This document shows positions 45,987-53,666 of a stretch of 64,000 bases of DNA, in pieces. The first letter of the stretch is position 1. Each line of letters begins with the position of its first letter. The stretch lies in assembly GCF_039555535.1 (NCBI RefSeq), contig NZ_CP154630.1, positions 1,997,001-2,061,000 of the forward strand, written 5' to 3'. The translations under genes were made by a program, and so were the position numbers. The notes beneath the pieces are model-generated. The model had not been told where the DNA came from. It saw only the letters and a list, made by a program, of their open reading frames with translations, and searched no databases. The DNA is from Stenotrophomonas maltophilia (GTDB lineage Bacteria > Pseudomonadota > Gammaproteobacteria > Xanthomonadales > Xanthomonadaceae).

Positions 45987-46012
45987 GCAGGTGCAGGGCT
46001 GCAAGCCCTGCC
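45987..46012 (-). repeat. Right 26-base terminal inverted repeat
   Basis: Exact reverse complement of 45478-45503; starts eight bases from the response-regulator stop. Confidence 0.92.
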
Positions 46013-46019
46013 GCCCCCC

Positions 46020-46673
46020 CTAATCGTGCCCGCTGTCGTCCAGGCTGATGATGCCGCGCCGCAGTGCCTGGGTGACCGCATGCGTGCGGTCACCGACGCC
46101 GAGCTTGTCCATCAGGCTCTTCATGTGCGCCTTTACGGTCTGCTCGGAAATCTGCATGCGCTCGCCGATGCGCTTGTTCGACAGCCCGCCGGCGACATGA
46201 CGCAGTACCTCGGTCTCGCGGGGCGACAAGCGGTCTTCCACCACGTGCGCGGCGATGCTGGCGGCCACCGCCGGGGGAATCGGTGCGCGCCGGCCGCCGG
46301 CGACCATGCGAATGGTGTCGACCAGCTCGTGGCGCAGCATGTCCTTAAGCAGGTAGGCGCTGGCGCCGGCCTGCAGCGCCCGCACCGCGCGCACATCGCC
46401 GCGGTAGGTGGTCAGCACGATGATGCGCGCACGCGGGTCCATCGCGCGGATCCGCACGATTGCTTCGACGCCATCCAGGCGTGGCATCTGCAGGTCCATC
46501 AGCACCACGTCCGGCTGCAGCTGCTGGTAGCGTGCGATGGCTTCCTCGCCATCGGCGGCCTCGCCGAGCAGGCGCAGGTCGGAATGGGCGCCCAGCAGCG
46601 CCGCCAGGCCGTCACGCAGCAACGGGTGGTCGTCGACCACCAGCACGCCGATCGGGGCAGGGTTCTCAGTCAT
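46020..46673 (-). CDS. NarL/LuxR-family response regulator
   Basis: A 217-residue regulator. Receiver-domain acidic residues Asp14/Asp15 and phospho-acceptor Asp60 (PDVVLMDLQMPRLDG) are present, with the Lys of YLLKDML. The C-terminal LuxR helix-turn-helix is LSPRETEVLRHVAGGLSNKR followed by IGERMQISEQTVKAHMKSLMDKL. It overlaps the end of the propeller sensor kinase gene by eight bases, so the two form a coupled two-component system. The target genes are unknown. Confidence 0.95.
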   Translation of the reverse strand: MTENPAPIGVLVVDDHPLLRDGLAALLGAHSDLRLLGEAADGEEAIARYQQLQPDVVLMDLQMPRLDGVEAIVRIRAMDPRARIIVLTTYRGDVRAVRALQAGASAYLLKDMLRHELVDTIRMVAGGRRAPIPPAVAASIAAHVVEDRLSPRETEVLRHVAGGLSNKRIGERMQISEQTVKAHMKSLMDKLGVGDRTHAVTQALRRGIISLDDSGHD

Positions 46674-49600
46674 GGTTTGCTTTACTCCAGGGCCAGCGCC
46701 AACGTGAGGGGCGGCGGTGATACAGGCGCCGCGCGGGAACCGCCAGCGCTACTTCCGTACCCAGTCCGGGGCGGGTCCACAGCTGCAGCTCGGCACCGAG
46801 CCGCTGTGCACGCTCGCGCATCCCCTGCAGTCCCCAATGGCCGTGCCCAGCGTCTTCATCGGTGATGCCGACACCGTCATCCCGCACGTGCAGCAGGAAG
46901 CAGCGCGTGCCGTAGGACAGCTCCACTTCGATCGCGCTGGCATTGGCATGGCGCAGCGCATTGCGGATCGCCTCGCGTCCGATCAGGAACACTTCCTCGG
47001 CGGCATCGCTCTGCAGCGGCGGCAGCGCACCTTCCACGGTCAGGCGCAACGGATTGGTACCGTGCCCGGCGTACTCGGCATGCACATCGGCCAGTGCCGA
47101 AGCGAGGTCGCGACCCGCGAACGGCCCCTCGCGCAGCGCATTGACCCGCTCGCGACCCTCGGCCAGATTGCGTTCGGCCAGTTGCATCGCTGACTCCAGC
47201 TGGCCGCGTACCGGCTCCGGGGTCTGGGGTGACTGGCTGATCGCGTGCAGGCGCAGGATCAGGCCCTGGCTTCCCTGCAGCAGGGTGTCGTGCAGGTCGC
47301 GCGCGATGCGTTCGCGCTCGCCGTTGCGTTCCTGCAGGCGCGCGCGGAACAGCGCGGCCAGCTGCCCGCTGCGGATGCGTACCGCCATCACCAGCAGCGC
47401 GAGTATCGCGGCTGCGCACAGCAGCTTGAACCACACGGTCTGCATGAAGGTGGGCGCGATACGGAAGCTGCGGCTGGCCGGCGCCGTACTCCAGATGCCG
47501 TCTTCATTTGCCGCTTCCACTTCGAAGCGGTAACTGCCCGGCGCCAGGTTGGTGTAGTACGCGCGCGTGCTGCTGCCGGCGTCCTGCCAGCCATCATCGA
47601 CGCCGGACAGGCGGTAGCGGTAGCGGTTGCGCTCCGGGCGGGCCAGGGACAGGGCCACATAATCAATCTGCAGCTGGCTGGTGCCGGCCGGCAGGCGCAG
47701 ACCGTCCCGCAGGGGCTGCTGCTCGCTGCCGTACAGCACGTCACCGATGCGCACGCTGGGGGCCATCGCATTGATGTGCGAACGGTGGGTGTCCAGCCAG
47801 GCCAGGCCCTGGTTGGTGGCCAGCCACAACAGGCCATCGTCGGCCAGGACAGCCGTGGAGATCGGCCCGCTCTGCAGGGCGATACCCGGCATGCCGTCCA
47901 CGGCATCGAACAGGCGCGGCGCAACCTGCGATCCCGAGCGCAGTGCGCGGCGCAGCAGGTTGCTTTCCAGCCTTACCAGGCCACGGCTTCCATTCAGCCA
48001 CAGGTGCCCGTGCGCATCGGCGACCATGCCGGTGATGCCTTCGAGCACCCCAGCCATATCGGTGCGTACCGCGGTGAAACGTCCCTCGCCGATGCGAGCG
48101 GCCAGCCCGGCTTCGCCGGCGACCAGCAGCAGGTCCTGGTGATGCAGCATCGCCGTGATCGGCCCCACCGACAGGCCCTGGCTGGCATCGAAGTTCTCGA
48201 TGCGGTTCGCACTCATCCGGCGCAGGCGGCCGTCGGCATAGCCAAGCAGCAGCTGGCCTTGGGCATCCAGCGCCAGCGACGAGCAGGCCTGCTCGGGCAG
48301 GCGGATCTCGCGCTGCCACTGGCCGAGCTGGTAGTGCAGCACCCCGCGTTCGCCGGTGCACACCCAGGCCTGCGCGTCGTCGGGGAACAGCAGCGCATGC
48401 AGCGGTTGCCCGGTGAACGGCGCCGGCAGCGGGATCAACGAGGTACGGCCGGCGACCGTGCGCGCAAGATTGACCCAGTCGAACTGCCAGATTGGCGTGG
48501 CTGCCTGGCGTGCGGCGGACTGCAGTTGCATGGCGCTGCCATCCAGCAGGGTACGTCCCAGGTCGTACGGCTTGAGGTCTTCGCCGTAGCCATACACGCG
48601 GCCATCGCTGGCCCGCACCAGCGAGCGGTAGGGATCACTCGGGCCAACCGCCAGGGTGTGCACGCTGCGTGCGCGGAAGCGGTTGAGGCCGAGATTGGTG
48701 CCAACCCAGAGATTGCCTTCGCGATCGACGATGATCGGCACCGCCGAGGTGGCGGTCAGTCCGTGCGGTGAATCGAAGCGCTCCATGCGCACGGCCCGGG
48801 TGCCGTCGAAGGTGATGCGGGCGACGCCGCCGTGCGGGCTCATCGTGGCCCACAGCGCGCCATCGGCAGTGAACTGCAGGCGCGCAGCAACCAGTTCCGG
48901 AAGACGCCGCGCTTCACGTTCGCCAGCCGCCAACAGGCCCTGCGCGTTGGCCAGGGGGGAGGTGCCGCGCACCCGGTCGGCCAGCCACACTTCACCCTGC
49001 GGGCTTTCAGCAAGCGTTGCCATCTGCGAGACGGCGATGCCGGTGTCTTCGAACGCGGGCTGACCGGGCGCACGCATCCAGATCTTCAGGTCGGCCAGTA
49101 CCCAGAACCTGCCCCGGCTGTCGTGCAGCACCCACTGCACTCGGCGCTCGGGCAGGCCGGCAGCGGCCGGCAGTGGCTGCCAGCGTTGTCCGTCAAAGCG
49201 GCGCAGTCCGCCATTGATCGCCGCCCACAGCTGGCCCTCGCGATCCTGGCTGAAGTGCGGGACCACGCCGACCGGCACCCCTTGCTCGTGGCCGTAGCTG
49301 TGCAGCCGCCCCTGCGCGAACCGGCTGATGCCGGCCTGGAAGTAGCCGATCCACAGGGCGCCATCGCGGCCCTGTGCCAGCGTGACCATGTTGGTGGACG
49401 GGAACTGGTTGTCGACGGGCGCCGCCTGCCGTTCGAAACGACGGCCATCGAAGCGGTACAGGCCCGAGCCCGTGGCCAGCCACAGCAGGCCGTCGCGGTC
49501 CTGGCTGATGTCCCAGATGTCGCCTGGAGCGCCCTGGCCGACGCGCCAGGCGGTGTGCTCGTAATCGGGCAGCCCGCCGCTCACTGGCGGGCGCTGCACG

Positions 49601-49695
49601 GCAAGAGCGGGCAGGGCGGTCAACAGCAGCAGGCACGTCAGCAGCGTCGGCAGGCGACGCAGGAACGGGAAGGGGCAGCCTCGCATGGCGCGCAT
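46666..49695 (-). CDS. Two-component sensor kinase with periplasmic propeller domain
   Basis: A 1,009-residue sensor. After a signal/anchor (LPTLLTCLLLLTALPALAVQ) come repeated propeller blades of the Reg_prop type (for example DISQDRDGLLWLATGSGLYRFDG, LAQGRDGALWIGYFQAGISRF and VDREGNLWVGTNLGLNRF). A Y_Y_Y domain (YRYRLSGVDDGWQDAGSSTR), one membrane helix (LCAAAILALLVMAVRI), a HisKA_3 phospho-acceptor (ERIARDLHDTLLQGSQGLIL) and a HATPase (LIGREAIRNALRHANASAIEV, LQGMRERAQRLGAEL) follow. The extracytoplasmic sensor probably binds a small ligand such as an oligosaccharide. It is divergent from a short DoxX-like gene. Confidence 0.94.
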   Translation of the reverse strand: MRAMRGCPFPFLRRLPTLLTCLLLLTALPALAVQRPPVSGGLPDYEHTAWRVGQGAPGDIWDISQDRDGLLWLATGSGLYRFDGRRFERQAAPVDNQFPSTNMVTLAQGRDGALWIGYFQAGISRFAQGRLHSYGHEQGVPVGVVPHFSQDREGQLWAAINGGLRRFDGQRWQPLPAAAGLPERRVQWVLHDSRGRFWVLADLKIWMRAPGQPAFEDTGIAVSQMATLAESPQGEVWLADRVRGTSPLANAQGLLAAGEREARRLPELVAARLQFTADGALWATMSPHGGVARITFDGTRAVRMERFDSPHGLTATSAVPIIVDREGNLWVGTNLGLNRFRARSVHTLAVGPSDPYRSLVRASDGRVYGYGEDLKPYDLGRTLLDGSAMQLQSAARQAATPIWQFDWVNLARTVAGRTSLIPLPAPFTGQPLHALLFPDDAQAWVCTGERGVLHYQLGQWQREIRLPEQACSSLALDAQGQLLLGYADGRLRRMSANRIENFDASQGLSVGPITAMLHHQDLLLVAGEAGLAARIGEGRFTAVRTDMAGVLEGITGMVADAHGHLWLNGSRGLVRLESNLLRRALRSGSQVAPRLFDAVDGMPGIALQSGPISTAVLADDGLLWLATNQGLAWLDTHRSHINAMAPSVRIGDVLYGSEQQPLRDGLRLPAGTSQLQIDYVALSLARPERNRYRYRLSGVDDGWQDAGSSTRAYYTNLAPGSYRFEVEAANEDGIWSTAPASRSFRIAPTFMQTVWFKLLCAAAILALLVMAVRIRSGQLAALFRARLQERNGERERIARDLHDTLLQGSQGLILRLHAISQSPQTPEPVRGQLESAMQLAERNLAEGRERVNALREGPFAGRDLASALADVHAEYAGHGTNPLRLTVEGALPPLQSDAAEEVFLIGREAIRNALRHANASAIEVELSYGTRCFLLHVRDDGVGITDEDAGHGHWGLQGMRERAQRLGAELQLWTRPGLGTEVALAVPARRLYHRRPSRWRWPWSKANHD

Positions 49696-49791
49696 TCTGG
49701 CAGGTGCGGGGCAGTCCCGGGTGACCCGAACGGGGTAGGCGCCCGGCGCCCCGGTCGGCTATCACGCCGACATGTTCCCCGGAGCCCGGCC

Positions 49792-50124
49792 ATGCAGCGC
49801 CTGTTCGTGATGTTTCCCGATCGTGGCCCGGGCGTCGGTCTGCTGTGGCTGCGGTTGTGCCTGTCTGCGGCACTGTGCATGCCCGGCACGCATGCGGGTG
49901 GGTGGTCGGCGCTGTGCCTGCTGGCAGTGCCGATGCTCATGCTGGGTGTATTGACGCCACTGGCGGTGCCGATAGCGGCCGTGGGCATGCTCGTGCAGCA
50001 GGCTCCGTGGCCACAGGTGGTGCTGCCGTTAGCGCTGTTGATGCTTGGTCCTGGCGCCTATTCAGTGGATGCGCGGTTGTTCGGGCGCCGTCTGCTCGGC
50101 CGTCGGCCTCCCCCATTCGGGTAG
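49792..50124 (+). CDS. Short DoxX-like membrane protein
   Basis: A 110-residue protein with about four hydrophobic segments. FPDRGPGVGLLWLRLCLSAA and LGPGAYSVDARLFGRRLLGR are sequence blocks shared by small DoxX-like proteins often found beside propeller-type sensor kinases, as here (96 bases from the divergent kinase start). CCCGGAG precedes the ATG. Function unknown. It precedes the AraC gene by 50 bases and might be the first gene of that transcript. Confidence 0.72.
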   Translation: MQRLFVMFPDRGPGVGLLWLRLCLSAALCMPGTHAGGWSALCLLAVPMLMLGVLTPLAVPIAAVGMLVQQAPWPQVVLPLALLMLGPGAYSVDARLFGRRLLGRRPPPFG

Positions 50125-50174
50125 GTGCTGGCCTCGACCGACGGGGGTAGGGCATCGCGCGCACGCGCCGCACC

Positions 50175-50618
50175 ATGGGCCACCCCCTCACGGCGTCCTC
50201 GATGGCCACCGTCCTTCCACCTGCCCCCCCCGCCGCGTCGCTGGCACCGCAGCAGGCCGCCGCGTTGCAGCGCGCTCTGCGCTATGTCGATGAACACCTG
50301 TCACAGCCGCTGCGGGTCACCGAACTGGCGGCCGCCGCCTGCGTCAGTCGCTTCCATCTGGTGCGCCTGTTCCGCAGCGGTACCGGCGCCAGCCCGCTGC
50401 GCTATGTACGCCGCCGCCGTATCGAACGTGCGCGCCAGCTGTTGTCGGCCCAGCATCTGCCGATGTCCTGCCTGGCGCAGCAGCTGGGCTTCTTTGACCA
50501 GAGTCATTTCGTCCGCAGCTTCCGCGCAGAGACGGGCTGCAGTCCCGGCCAGTACCTGGCCGGTGATGCCGCCCTCCTGCTTCCCCCAGACCTTGATTCC
50601 AACGGAGTCCACGCATGA
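50175..50618 (+). CDS. Short AraC-type regulator, DNA-binding domain only
   Basis: A 147-residue protein (or 138 from ATG 50202) made almost wholly of the AraC DNA-binding domain: LRVTELAAAACVSRFHLVRLFRSGTG is the first HTH and MSCLAQQLGFFDQSHFVRSFRAETG the second. There is no sensor domain, so it must respond through level, partner or proteolysis rather than direct ligand binding, or act constitutively. It is the first gene of a six-gene unit; its stop overlaps the isochorismatase start by four bases. Confidence 0.87.
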   Translation: MGHPLTASSMATVLPPAPPAASLAPQQAAALQRALRYVDEHLSQPLRVTELAAAACVSRFHLVRLFRSGTGASPLRYVRRRRIERARQLLSAQHLPMSCLAQQLGFFDQSHFVRSFRAETGCSPGQYLAGDAALLLPPDLDSNGVHA

Positions 50619-51271
50619 ACCTTGCAACCGCCACGCCCGCTCCTTCCCTGCTGTCACCGACCGACCATGCGCTGGTACTGATCGACTTCCAGTCGCAGAT
50701 GGCCTTTGCCACCCATACCATCGACATCTCCGCGCTGCGCAACAACGTGGCGCTGATCGGCAAGGGCGCCAAGGGCTTCAACGTGCCGGTGCTGTTGACC
50801 ACGGTGGCCGAAGCCTCGTTCTCCGGCCCGATGTTCCCGGAACTGCCTGCGATCTTCCCGGGCCAGCGTGTGTTCGACCGCACCTCGATGAACACCTGGG
50901 AAGACCAGCCGGTGATCGACGAGATCAACCGCATCGGCAAGCGTCGGCTGGTGATGGCCGGGCTGTGGACCAGTGTCTGCATCGTGGGCCCGGCCCTGTC
51001 GGCACTGGCGCAGGGCTTCGAGGTCCATGTGATCACCGATGCCTGCGGCGACGTCAGCGAGGAAGCGCACGAGCGCGCGATCACCCGCATGGTGCAGGCC
51101 GGTGCGGTGCCGATGACCAGCGTGCAGTACCTGCTGGAGCTGCAGCGCGACTGGGCACGCGGTGAAACCTACGATCTGACCACCGGCATCGCGCGCGATC
51201 ATGCGGGTGGCTACGGCATCGGCATCCAGTACGCCAAGCGCATGTTCGGCGCGCAGGAAGGCGGGCACTGA
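50615..51271 (+). CDS. Isochorismatase-like cysteine hydrolase (YcaC-type)
   Basis: A 218-residue cysteine hydrolase. Catalytic residues are Asp24 (ALVLIDFQSQMAFA), a Lys in the conserved KGFNVPVLLTT region and nucleophile Cys122 (AGLWTSVCIVGPAL). Family members cleave C-N or enol-ether bonds, for example in nicotinamide, biuret and carbamoyl compounds; this branch resembles YcaC, whose substrate is unknown. Cytosolic. The start overlaps the AraC stop (ATGA) and doxX follows after two bases, so expression is tightly coupled. Confidence 0.88.
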   Translation: MNLATATPAPSLLSPTDHALVLIDFQSQMAFATHTIDISALRNNVALIGKGAKGFNVPVLLTTVAEASFSGPMFPELPAIFPGQRVFDRTSMNTWEDQPVIDEINRIGKRRLVMAGLWTSVCIVGPALSALAQGFEVHVITDACGDVSEEAHERAITRMVQAGAVPMTSVQYLLELQRDWARGETYDLTTGIARDHAGGYGIGIQYAKRMFGAQEGGH

Positions 51272-51273
51272 GC

Positions 51274-51699
51274 ATGCTGGCCGGCCATGGCCTCGACCTG
51301 GCCCTGCTGATGCTGCGCGTGGCGGCAGGAGGCTTCCTGCTGCCGCACGCACTGGGCAAGCTGTTCGGCTGGTTCGGTGGTCCGGGGTTGTCCGGTTTCG
51401 GCACCGAACTGCGCGGCTTCGGGTTGCCATCGGCAGCGCCGTTGCCGCTGCTGCTGGCGTTGACACAGGTGGCGTCCGGCCTGGCCGTGCTGCTTGGCTG
51501 GCAGACCCGCATTGCCGCGCTGGCGGCAGCGGCCTTCATCGGCTTCACCGTACTGCTGGCCCTGCCCAAGGGCTGGTTCTGGATGCGCGGCGGCACGGAG
51601 TACCCGTTGATGTGGACGGCAGTACTGCTGGCCCTCGCCCTGGCCGGGCCTGGCGCCTGGGCGCTGGACGGCCAACATCTTCCGGGAGATCTCGCATGA
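51274..51699 (+). CDS. DoxX-family membrane protein
   Basis: A 141-residue inner-membrane protein with four helices. The DoxX pattern is LMLRVAAGGFLLPHALGKLF, then LPLLLALTQVASGLAVLLGW and IAALAAAAFIGFTVLLALPK. DoxX proteins are linked to quinone or thiol redox processes, but this member's role is not known. Its stop overlaps the amidohydrolase start (ATGA). Confidence 0.86.
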   Translation: MLAGHGLDLALLMLRVAAGGFLLPHALGKLFGWFGGPGLSGFGTELRGFGLPSAAPLPLLLALTQVASGLAVLLGWQTRIAALAAAAFIGFTVLLALPKGWFWMRGGTEYPLMWTAVLLALALAGPGAWALDGQHLPGDLA

Positions 51700-53666
51700 G
51701 TCACGATCCACTCGACCACGGCCGCCGCAACGTGGTGTTGGCCAGCGGCGCCGCCGTGGCGCTGGGCCTGGCCGGCCGCGCCGGTGCCGCACTCGATTCC
51801 ACTTCCAAGGAGCGTCGCATGAGCACGCTGGTCATCCGCAATGCCCGCATCACCACGCTTGATCGTCAGCAGCCGCACGCGCAGGCGCTGGCCGTACAGG
51901 AAGGGCGCATCGTCGCCGTCGGCAGCGACGCGGAGATCATGCGCGACTGGGGCAATGAAGCGACCTTGATCGACGCCCAGGGCCGGCGCCTGCTGCCCGG
52001 CCTCAACGACAGCCACACCCACCTGATCCGCGGTGGCCTGAACTACAACCTGGAACTGCGCTGGGACGGCCTGCGCTCGCTGGGTGACGCGCTGGACATG
52101 CTGAAGGCCCAGGTCGACCGCACGCCCGCGCCGCAGTGGGTGCGCGTGGTCGGTGGCTTCACTGCCACGCAATTCAACGAGAAGCGCCTGCCGACCCTGC
52201 AGGAGCTCAACGACATCGCACCGGATACGCCGGTGTTCCTGCTGCACCTGTACGACCGCGCGCTGCTCAACCGCGCCGCGCTGCGCGCCTGTGGTTACAA
52301 CAAGGACACTCCCGATCCGCCGGGCGGGCAGATCGTGCGTGATTCGCTGGGCAACCCGACCGGGCTGCTGCTGGCCAAACCCAATGCGCTGATCCTGTAC
52401 GCGACGCTGGCCAAGGGCCCGCGCCTGCCGATCGAGTACCAGGCCAACTCAACGCGCCACTTCATGCGTGAACTGAACCGTCTCGGCATCACCTCGGTGA
52501 TCGACGCCGGCGGCGGTTTCCAGAACTATCCCGAGGACTACCAAGTCATCGAGCAGCTTCACCGCGATGACCAGCTGACGGTGCGCATTGCCTACAACCT
52601 GTTCACCCAGAACAAGGGCAAGGAAGTGGATGACTTCCGCGGCTGGAGCGAGATCCTGCAGCCGCGCCAGGGCGATGACCTGCTGCGCCACAACGGTGCC
52701 GGCGAGATGCTGGTGTTCTCGGCCGCCGACTTCGAACTGTTCAACGAGCCCCGCCCGGAACTGCCGCCGGAGCTTGAGCCCGAACTGCATGACGTGGTGA
52801 AGCTGCTTGTGGAGAAGCGCTGGCCGTTCCGCATCCACGCCACCTACGACGAGAGCATCACCCGCATCCTCGATGTCTACGAACAGGTCAACCGTGAGGT
52901 GCCGTTCGATGGCCTGCACTGGTTCATCGACCACGCCGAGACCATCACCCCGCGCAACATCGAACGCATCCGTGCGCTGGGTGGCGGCATTGCCGTGCAG
53001 CACCGCATGGCCTACCAGGGCGAAGCCTTCGTCGAGCGCTACGGTGTGCAGGCCGCGCGGCACACGCCGCCGGTGAAGCGGATGTTGGCCGAGGGCGTGC
53101 CGGTGGGTGCGGGCACCGATGCCACCCGCGTGGCCAGCTACAACCCATGGGTGGCGCTGTCCTGGCTGGTGACCGGGCGCACCATCGGTGGCCTGGCCCT
53201 GTATGGCGAGGAAAACCTGCTTGAACGCGAGCAGGCGCTGCGCCTGTGGACCCAGGGCAGTGCCTGGTTCTCCGGCGACGAGGCGGTGAAGGGCACCCTG
53301 AAAGCCGGCCAGCTGGCCGACTTCATCCTGCTCTCGGCCGACTTCTTCCGCGTCGACGACGCGCAGATCGCCGACATCACCAGCCTGCTGACCGTGGTTG
53401 GTGGCCGCATCGTGCATGCCGACGGCGACTACGCAGGCCTGGCGCCGCAGCTGCCGCCGGCGATGCCCAGCTGGTCGCCGGTCAACAGGTTCGGTGGCTA
53501 CCATGTCGGGGGCGCCGCCACCGGCTTGGCAGCTGCACATCGCCACCATCACGGCGTGGCCTGCAGCACCCACGGCGCGCACGGGCATGCCGCGCAGCAC
53601 GCGGCACCCACCGACGATCTGACCGCGTTCTGGGGCGCGATGGGATGCTCGTGCTTCGCGTTCTGA
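51696..53666 (+). CDS. Tat-exported YtcJ/AepA-like amidohydrolase with His/Cys-rich tail
   Basis: A 656-residue amidohydrolase. The N-terminus has a twin-arginine signal (HGRRNVVLASGAAVALGLAG), implying export as a folded, metal-loaded enzyme. An internal ATG at 51820 would remove it, but the overlap with doxX supports the long form. Metal ligands are in LNDSHTHLIRGG (HxH), FRIHATYDESI, HWFIDHAETI and GAGTDATR. After the catalytic barrel (to about residue 605) comes an unusual tail with HRHHHGVACSTHGAHGH and a final MGCSCFAF, able to bind metal. The YtcJ group includes AepA and hydrolyses amides or related bonds of unknown substrates. The stop overlaps the porin start by 22 bases. Confidence 0.85.
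   Translation: MSHDPLDHGRRNVVLASGAAVALGLAGRAGAALDSTSKERRMSTLVIRNARITTLDRQQPHAQALAVQEGRIVAVGSDAEIMRDWGNEATLIDAQGRRLLPGLNDSHTHLIRGGLNYNLELRWDGLRSLGDALDMLKAQVDRTPAPQWVRVVGGFTATQFNEKRLPTLQELNDIAPDTPVFLLHLYDRALLNRAALRACGYNKDTPDPPGGQIVRDSLGNPTGLLLAKPNALILYATLAKGPRLPIEYQANSTRHFMRELNRLGITSVIDAGGGFQNYPEDYQVIEQLHRDDQLTVRIAYNLFTQNKGKEVDDFRGWSEILQPRQGDDLLRHNGAGEMLVFSAADFELFNEPRPELPPELEPELHDVVKLLVEKRWPFRIHATYDESITRILDVYEQVNREVPFDGLHWFIDHAETITPRNIERIRALGGGIAVQHRMAYQGEAFVERYGVQAARHTPPVKRMLAEGVPVGAGTDATRVASYNPWVALSWLVTGRTIGGLALYGEENLLEREQALRLWTQGSAWFSGDEAVKGTLKAGQLADFILLSADFFRVDDAQIADITSLLTVVGGRIVHADGDYAGLAPQLPPAMPSWSPVNRFGGYHVGGAATGLAAAHRHHHGVACSTHGAHGHAAQHAAPTDDLTAFWGAMGCSCFAF

Larger units (their letters stand above)
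45466..46019. other. 554-base gene-free region built as a nested inverted repeat
   Basis: This gap between two convergent genes has no credible ORF. Both stops are followed by a run of seven G/C bases and then the same 26-base sequence in opposite orientation. Moving inward come GCAACA-type repeats on the left and CTGTTG/TTGTTG bases on the right, then two 102-base palindromic elements in opposite orientation, with a GGGGTCAGATCCG palindrome near the centre. REPs lie at 45774-45798 and 45961-45985. The parts are listed separately. Confidence 0.85.

Noticed and set aside
51820..53666. Internal ATG as the start of the Tat amidohydrolase
   Set aside because: It would give a normal cytosolic YtcJ start, but the upstream frame has a twin-arginine signal and its ATG overlaps the doxX stop in the style of the whole operon.
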